From positions 117,384 through 181,383 of the forward strand of contig NZ_POQQ01000026.1 of the NCBI RefSeq assembly GCF_002964575.1: a stretch of 64,000 bases of DNA, written 5' to 3'. A program made the position numbers and the translations under genes. Source of the stretch: Streptococcus suis. Its GTDB lineage: Bacteria > Bacillota > Bacilli > Lactobacillales > Streptococcaceae. Every line of letters begins with the position of its first letter. The first letter of the stretch is position 1. The notes beneath the pieces were generated by a model. It had not been told where the DNA came from and did not search any database. It saw nothing but the letters and a program-made list of their open reading frames with translations. Below are positions 60,070-64,000 of the stretch, piece after piece.

Positions 60070-61049
60070 ACAGTATCTTTTTTTAGTAAGGATGGGAGTA
60101 TGCCAACGATTATGCTAGAAATTCCACCAATTATTGGGGTAAAGTTTGTAGTTGTATCAATTCCAAAAAAATTAAATATTTTATAATACACAATGATAAT
60201 AATTGGAAAAGCGAATATTGATATAAACATAGATGTTAAATTATGGTTTAGTTTCTTTTTAGGTGCAGGTAACTTTTCAACGCTACCTGCACTTTTGAGT
60301 TTATCTTTATTAACTTCAATAAACTGCAATGGTTCAGGTAACTCTTCAAGTTTATTTTGAATACTAGAAAAAGTATTTTGGATTTGATTATTGTATCGAA
60401 GTCTTTCACTTTCACTAAAAAATGGTGCATACCAATTTACATAGTATTCAAAATATAAAGATTGGACAATTCTAATATAAGTTTCTTTGGGAATTGTCTT
60501 TATGTTAGTATTTGAATTAATCATTAATTTAGCTTCGAAGCTGCTGAACTCATTATTAATCCCTAAAGGTAGTGTATGGTAATCAGCGTCTATAGTAAAA
60601 AAATTCTCTATTGATAGAATAGTTTTAAATATTTTACTCTCATCGTCAACTTCAACTCCGTTATTCTTATTACTAATTTCACAGATGAAATATGTGACCT
60701 CTAATAAATTGGATATAAACATTCTCAGTTCATTTAAATAGCTAAGATAAGTATTATTTTTTCTGTATGCATCTTCAACAGCTATATACTCAATTACGAC
60801 TGTTTTAGTGGATCTTAAGTATGTACACATTGCTAAACCAATATTTGTATCGTTTAGGAAGAGAGAGAAAAAGTAGCTCTCAAATTCTACAGTTTTATTA
60901 TCTAACCAATATGTTAGCTCATTTGTGTTTGTTCTAATGTCTGAAGGAGTAACTCTTGAATAAATTTTAACAGAATCAATATAGTCAATATCGGATGATG
61001 ACTTAATTAACTTAATTTTGTAATTATTTTCAAGATATTGGTTGCTCAT
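60066..61049 (-). CDS. GNAT-like protein with C-terminal membrane anchor
   Basis: A product of about 327 residues. Residues about 1-190 resemble a GNAT fold (SYFFSLFLNDTNIGLAMCTYL; VVIEYIAVEDAYRKNNTYLSYL near 88-110 has the acetyl-CoA loop pattern in weak form). A linker follows, and two membrane helices lie near 270-325 (IFAFPIIIIVYYKIF; IIGGISSIIVGILPSLL). Function unknown. ATG 61047-61049 has the same AGGAG context as the methyltransferase, inside the repeat arm. Confidence 0.7.
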   Translation of the reverse strand: MSNQYLENNYKIKLIKSSSDIDYIDSVKIYSRVTPSDIRTNTNELTYWLDNKTVEFESYFFSLFLNDTNIGLAMCTYLRSTKTVVIEYIAVEDAYRKNNTYLSYLNELRMFISNLLEVTYFICEISNKNNGVEVDDESKIFKTILSIENFFTIDADYHTLPLGINNEFSSFEAKLMINSNTNIKTIPKETYIRIVQSLYFEYYVNWYAPFFSESERLRYNNQIQNTFSSIQNKLEELPEPLQFIEVNKDKLKSAGSVEKLPAPKKKLNHNLTSMFISIFAFPIIIIVYYKIFNFFGIDTTTNFTPIIGGISSIIVGILPSLLKKDTV

Positions 61050-61085
61050 TTTCAATCTCCTATCGATAACAATTTATTATCACTA
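61050..61085 (-). repeat. right arm of 36-bp inverted repeat
   Basis: Exact reverse complement of 59320-59355. It carries the ribosome binding site of the GNAT-like gene. Beyond it lie the repeated AGCGTCA motifs (61091-61097; 61113-61119) and the recombinase promoter region. Confidence 0.92.
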
Positions 61086-61140
61086 TACAAAGCGTCAAAA
61101 TCAGTCTATAATAGCGTCATTATCGTTAAAGGAGACTATC

Positions 61141-62028
61141 ATGGATTATACTATTATTTCTAACTACTTGGATTATTGTAAAGCTCATAAACGCTTGAGT
61201 ACACACACCTTGCGGGCTTATAAAAACGATTTAATGCAATTTTACAATTCCAATTACGAATGTGTGGTAAGTTATATTGAAGGTTTAACAAATTCAAACT
61301 TAAAGACTAGTACTTTACGGCGAAAAATCGCAAGTTTAAAAGTGTTCTATGGCTATCTTCAATTGAAAAATGTTATTACCGACAATCCCTTTAATCAATT
61401 ACGGTTTCAATTTCGAGCAGAAAAAACATTGCCGAAGACAATTCCTCACGATAGTTTAAAAATACTATATACCTATCTACAAAAGAAGATTATCTCAGCC
61501 AAAACTATTTATCAAAAACAGAAAGCTGAAAGAAATTTGTTAATTGTCTCCCTATTACTTTCTACTGGCATTCGGATTTCTGAGCTGTGCCATATTCAAA
61601 TCAAGGATATCAATCTCACTGAACAAACACTCCAAATTCTAGGAAAAGGTAAAAAAGAGCGTATGATTTTTATTGGGGATGAACGAACTTTTCAGTTATT
61701 AAAAGCTTATATCACTTGTTATTGCAATCATACAGACGATTATTTATTTCCCGGAAAATCCCTAAAAAAACCACTGACAGAACAAAGTGTTCGTTTGCTT
61801 CTAAAAACAGCCAAAATACAAACCAGACTCACTACAACTATTACACCTCATATGTTTCGTCACAGCTTTGCTACGATGTTATTAGATAACGATGTCGATA
61901 TTCGGTACATCCAGCAGATACTTGGACACAGTTCTATTTCGATTACTCAAATATATACACACGTATCACAATCAAGACAAAAAGAGATACTAAGTTCCTA
62001 TAATCCAATTTCATCTATCTACACTTAA
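61141..62028 (+). CDS. tyrosine recombinase (XerC/D-like)
   Basis: A product of 295 residues with an N-terminal SAM-like core-binding domain (YLDYCKAHKRLSTHTLRAYKNDLMQFY, split; about 9-35). The catalytic residues are seen: Arg in LLSTGIRISELC, Lys in LGKGKKERMIFIGD, His and Arg in TPHMFRHSFATMLL, His in LGHSSISITQIYTHV with the nucleophile Tyr. AAAGGAG precedes ATG 61141; a longer frame starts at 61042. It lies 55 bases from the right repeat arm, so it is the natural candidate to invert the 59.3-61.1 kb segment. Confidence 0.9.
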   Translation: MDYTIISNYLDYCKAHKRLSTHTLRAYKNDLMQFYNSNYECVVSYIEGLTNSNLKTSTLRRKIASLKVFYGYLQLKNVITDNPFNQLRFQFRAEKTLPKTIPHDSLKILYTYLQKKIISAKTIYQKQKAERNLLIVSLLLSTGIRISELCHIQIKDINLTEQTLQILGKGKKERMIFIGDERTFQLLKAYITCYCNHTDDYLFPGKSLKKPLTEQSVRLLLKTAKIQTRLTTTITPHMFRHSFATMLLDNDVDIRYIQQILGHSSISITQIYTHVSQSRQKEILSSYNPISSIYT

Positions 62029-62072
62029 TCAAAAACAGACAAAAATAAAAGACTACCTAGAATCAGGTAGCC

Positions 62073-62372
62073 CTATTTGTATTCCGTAATTCTACTTTTC
62101 ACGAGGTTGGTCATAAGTCCAAGCACTAGCAGAATATTAAAAATAATAAAAAATCCTGTAAAACTCCAAATACCATTGGCGACTAAATCTTCTGTATAGA
62201 GGTATCTCTCAGTAAAGAAGAGGTAGATTCCATAGATTTCTATAAAGACTAATCCACTGATGAGTCCGATAAGAAACAAAGCAGCTGAAACTTTCACAAT
62301 CCGATATAGGACAAACAACATCAGTCCTATTGCTGCGATAATCAAAAGGCTTTGTAGAATTTGCTCCAACAT
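62073..62372 (-). CDS. small membrane protein of the ICE (99 aa)
   Basis: The protein has three predicted membrane segments (LLIIAAIGLMLFVLYRIV, FLIGLISGLVFIEIYGIYLFF and FFIIFNILLVLGLM). Similar small membrane proteins lie between the SNF2 gene and the transfer genes in ICESa2603-type elements. Function unknown. Only 13 bases from the next gene, so co-transcribed. Confidence 0.68.
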   Translation of the reverse strand: MLEQILQSLLIIAAIGLMLFVLYRIVKVSAALFLIGLISGLVFIEIYGIYLFFTERYLYTEDLVANGIWSFTGFFIIFNILLVLGLMTNLVKSRITEYK

Positions 62373-62385
62373 CTTACACCTCTTT

Positions 62386-62685
62386 CTAGGCTAATTGCTT
62401 GCGATAGTAGTCAGCCTGTCTCTTGTCTAAATCATCTAGTTGGGCAACCAAATCAAGGTATTCCGTCTTTGTCACCTCATCTAAGCTAGGAAAATCATTC
62501 TCACGACTTGTGATGATGAGTTCCAGCTGTCCAGTAATTTCACGCCTTGAAAAACTGTAATCAAAGGTCTCATCTTCATACTGTTCCTTTAAAGTTTGGT
62601 AGTTTGCCCTATCTTCTGAACTCGTAAAGCCTTGTGACAACCATTCTTCTAGTTGATAACGCATTTCTTCTAGTGTTTGGGTCAT
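62386..62685 (-). CDS. small ICE protein (99 aa)
   Basis: The protein MTQTLEEMRYQLEEWLSQGF is helical and highly charged with no membrane segment. It is probably a conserved backbone gene of this ICE family; function unknown. AAAGGAG precedes the ATG. It follows the SNF2-type gene on the same strand. Confidence 0.68.
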   Translation of the reverse strand: MTQTLEEMRYQLEEWLSQGFTSSEDRANYQTLKEQYEDETFDYSFSRREITGQLELIITSRENDFPSLDEVTKTEYLDLVAQLDDLDKRQADYYRKQLA

Positions 62686-62755
62686 GATCTATTCTCCTTT
62701 TGTGATTTCTTGACTTCATTTTACCGCGTTCAAAATTATTTGTCAGCCTTTTTTC

Positions 62756-64000
62756 TTATATCTCAAGTGCTATTTGTTGCTTCTTTTGGGGTGTTGTATC
62801 TTCACTAAACTTGGCCAAAGCTGCATCTATCTCTTCAATCTCTGCTTCTTTTTCAACCAAGGGAGCTAAAACATCATACTTAGCCTTTACAAGCTGATAG
62901 TCCTCTTCCTTTGGAAAGACTTTTTCAACTTCTACTTTGGCTACTCGTAGTTTATCTTTTAAATCCTTTACCAGCTCTTGCGTCTTTTCTTGGTCATCTA
63001 TAATATGGTCAATGGCATTACTAATCCGTTGAATGGTTCCCACGTCTGATTTCAAATCAAGGGCGACTGTATATTGATTATCACCTACAATCATCAAAGA
63101 AACCGTCTCTGGTAAGGGCTCACTAGGACCTCGTGTCGTCATTTTTAAGTCAAATCCTCTAAAGCTGGCAAGTGTTCTGACTTCCTTGGTCTCTGAGCGG
63201 TTATAGGTAATGAGTTTTCGCAGGTAGTCCCCTGCTTCTGCACGATTATCCATTGCTTGATTGTCAAATTTCATGACAAAATCTTGCGACTTTGTTGCCA
63301 AAGATTGGACAATATCCTTATCATATTGACTCAACCGTTTTTCCATAATAGGGAGGTGCTTCTCGCAATAGGAAACTGTGTGGCGGTATTCATCTTTTGA
63401 GCGATTAAAAGCTCGTTTTTGATTTTCTAAAACTGTCAGTTCATTTTCCAATTCCATTTTGAGTTTGAGGTAGGGGTTTCCAGTTGCCAAGGCCTTAAAG
63501 TCAGAAGCTGTCATGGTTTGTTCATCAATGTCTTCAGCTGATCTCACAGGATCTTTTGAGGTCATTATTTGGGTGATATACTTGAGTTTATTCTCCTGTG
63601 TCTGCCAAAGATAATTGTCGAAGCTCCCTTTGGTAATATAGTGATAAATATCTACCTCCTGGTGCATGTTTCCCTGCCGAATCAGTCGTCCATTTCGCTG
63701 GACAATGTCTGAGGGTCTCCAAGGAACATCTAAGTGGTGAACAGCTTTCATGCGTGATTGCACGTTTAGCCCCGTTCCACCTTTTTCAGTCGAAGCCATG
63801 AGAATTCGTACTTCCCCACTATTGACCTTGCGTGAGAGAGAATTTTTCTTCTCATCGGTATTGGCATCGTGTACAAAAGCAATCTGATCTTTTGGAATCC
63901 CTCGATCGACAAGCAAGTCCTTAAGTTCATTGTAAACATCAAATCCTTCTTCCTTACTTTTAGGCGTTCCAATATCAGAGAAAATCATCTGAGTGGCTCT
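62756..64000 (-). CDS. SNF2-type helicase/methylase protein of ICE (C-terminal part)
   Basis: At least 414 residues are seen; the frame is open at the right edge. Helicase C-terminal motifs are ILMASTEKGGTGLNVQSRM (motif V) and DVPWRPSDIVQRNGRLIRQG (motif VI), followed by a long helical tail with coiled coil (about 195-400). In Tn5252-type ICEs a very large protein combines a DNA methylase with a SNF2 helicase, proposed to protect incoming DNA; this looks like its end. Upstream part outside the window. Confidence 0.9.
   Translation of the reverse strand, partial: RATQMIFSDIGTPKSKEEGFDVYNELKDLLVDRGIPKDQIAFVHDANTDEKKNSLSRKVNSGEVRILMASTEKGGTGLNVQSRMKAVHHLDVPWRPSDIVQRNGRLIRQGNMHQEVDIYHYITKGSFDNYLWQTQENKLKYITQIMTSKDPVRSAEDIDEQTMTASDFKALATGNPYLKLKMELENELTVLENQKRAFNRSKDEYRHTVSYCEKHLPIMEKRLSQYDKDIVQSLATKSQDFVMKFDNQAMDNRAEAGDYLRKLITYNRSETKEVRTLASFRGFDLKMTTRGPSEPLPETVSLMIVGDNQYTVALDLKSDVGTIQRISNAIDHIIDDQEKTQELVKDLKDKLRVAKVEVEKVFPKEEDYQLVKAKYDVLAPLVEKEAEIEEIDAALAKFSEDTTPQKKQQIALEI

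Larger units (their letters stand above)
16811..64000. mobile_element. integrative conjugative element (left end, at least 47 kb)
   Basis: From the broken Nudix gene rightwards all genes are typical of a Tn5252/ICESa2603-like element: three large serine recombinases, relaxase with accessory proteins, toprim protein, TcpC-like protein, SNF2 protein, UmuC operon. Cargo includes two lantibiotic loci, a Gabija-like operon and an inverted-repeat module. The right end and the type IV secretion genes lie outside the window. AT-rich cargo (especially 22.9-35 kb and 46-56 kb) contrasts with the chromosome at 1-16 kb. Confidence 0.9.

Noticed and set aside
1..64000. CRISPR array or cas genes
   Set aside because: No regularly spaced repeats with unique spacers and no cas-like protein were found; the repeat pairs seen are inverted or only two copies.
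1..64000. tRNA or rRNA genes
   Set aside because: No CCA-ending cloverleaf-like or rRNA-like sequence was recognised; no covariance search was possible.

Overview
The window looks like a low-GC streptococcal chromosome, most probably Streptococcus suis or a close relative. This rests on the rplJ-rplL pair with its L10 leader, the topA-dprA neighbourhood, streptococcal promoters and ribosome binding sites, and an integrative conjugative element (ICE) of the Tn5252/ICESa2603 type. No species marker can be searched here, so the species is an inference.

Positions 1 to about 16.8 kb are chromosome. They carry rplL (partial) and rplJ, topA, dprA, a sugar O-acetyltransferase, a rhodanese, a DUF1836 protein, a hemolysin III-type membrane protein, a YdcF-type membrane protein, rnhB, rbgA, an iron-type alcohol dehydrogenase, two unknown genes divergent from a LexA/HdiR-like self-cleaving regulator, mutY without iron-sulfur cysteines, a VOC protein, a TIGR01906-type membrane protein and a NagD-type HAD phosphatase. 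The start of rbgA is duplicated 137 bp upstream, which looks like the scar of a lost integrated element.

At about 16.82 kb a Nudix hydrolase gene is cut in two by the left end of the ICE. The element runs to the right edge and beyond (at least 47 kb). Its recombination module is three overlapping large serine recombinases, followed by a small gene and a sigma-like factor. Its transfer genes are a MOBP-type relaxase with two accessory proteins and a hairpin-rich probable oriT (35.6-38.5 kb), plus Tn5252-type genes (toprim protein, TcpC-like protein, SNF2 protein) at 56.4-64 kb. It also carries an SOS-type operon (S24 repressor, UmuC polymerase, YolD-like).

The cargo is the interesting part. 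(1) 22.9-35.5 kb is a class II two-peptide lantibiotic locus close to lacticin 3147 in the alpha peptide and in gene order (A1-A2-M1-T-M2-F-E). It is interrupted by a complete IS5-family element with a TTAT target duplication. It sits next to a divergent PlcR/TprA-type regulator and a 59-residue pro-peptide ending LDLGKAD, which looks like a PhrA quorum signal. (2) 38.6-42.8 kb is a three-gene operon: an OLD-type ATPase/Toprim nuclease, a short UvrD-like helicase (together Gabija-like) and an unknown multi-pass membrane protein. (3) 46.3-56.2 kb is a class I lantibiotic locus (C-T-B, YlbF-like, F, A, two permeases) with a 54-residue precursor I do not recognise. (4) 59.3-62.0 kb holds two convergent genes (a methyltransferase and a GNAT-like membrane protein) whose 5' ends lie in a perfect 36-bp inverted repeat beside a tyrosine recombinase. 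It reads like an invertible switch that swaps which gene follows which outside promoter.

Together the ICE appears to couple conjugation with competition (two bacteriocins with self-immunity), phage defence, mutagenic repair and a candidate phase-variable module. Functional statements are inferences from sequence; none was tested by search or experiment here.
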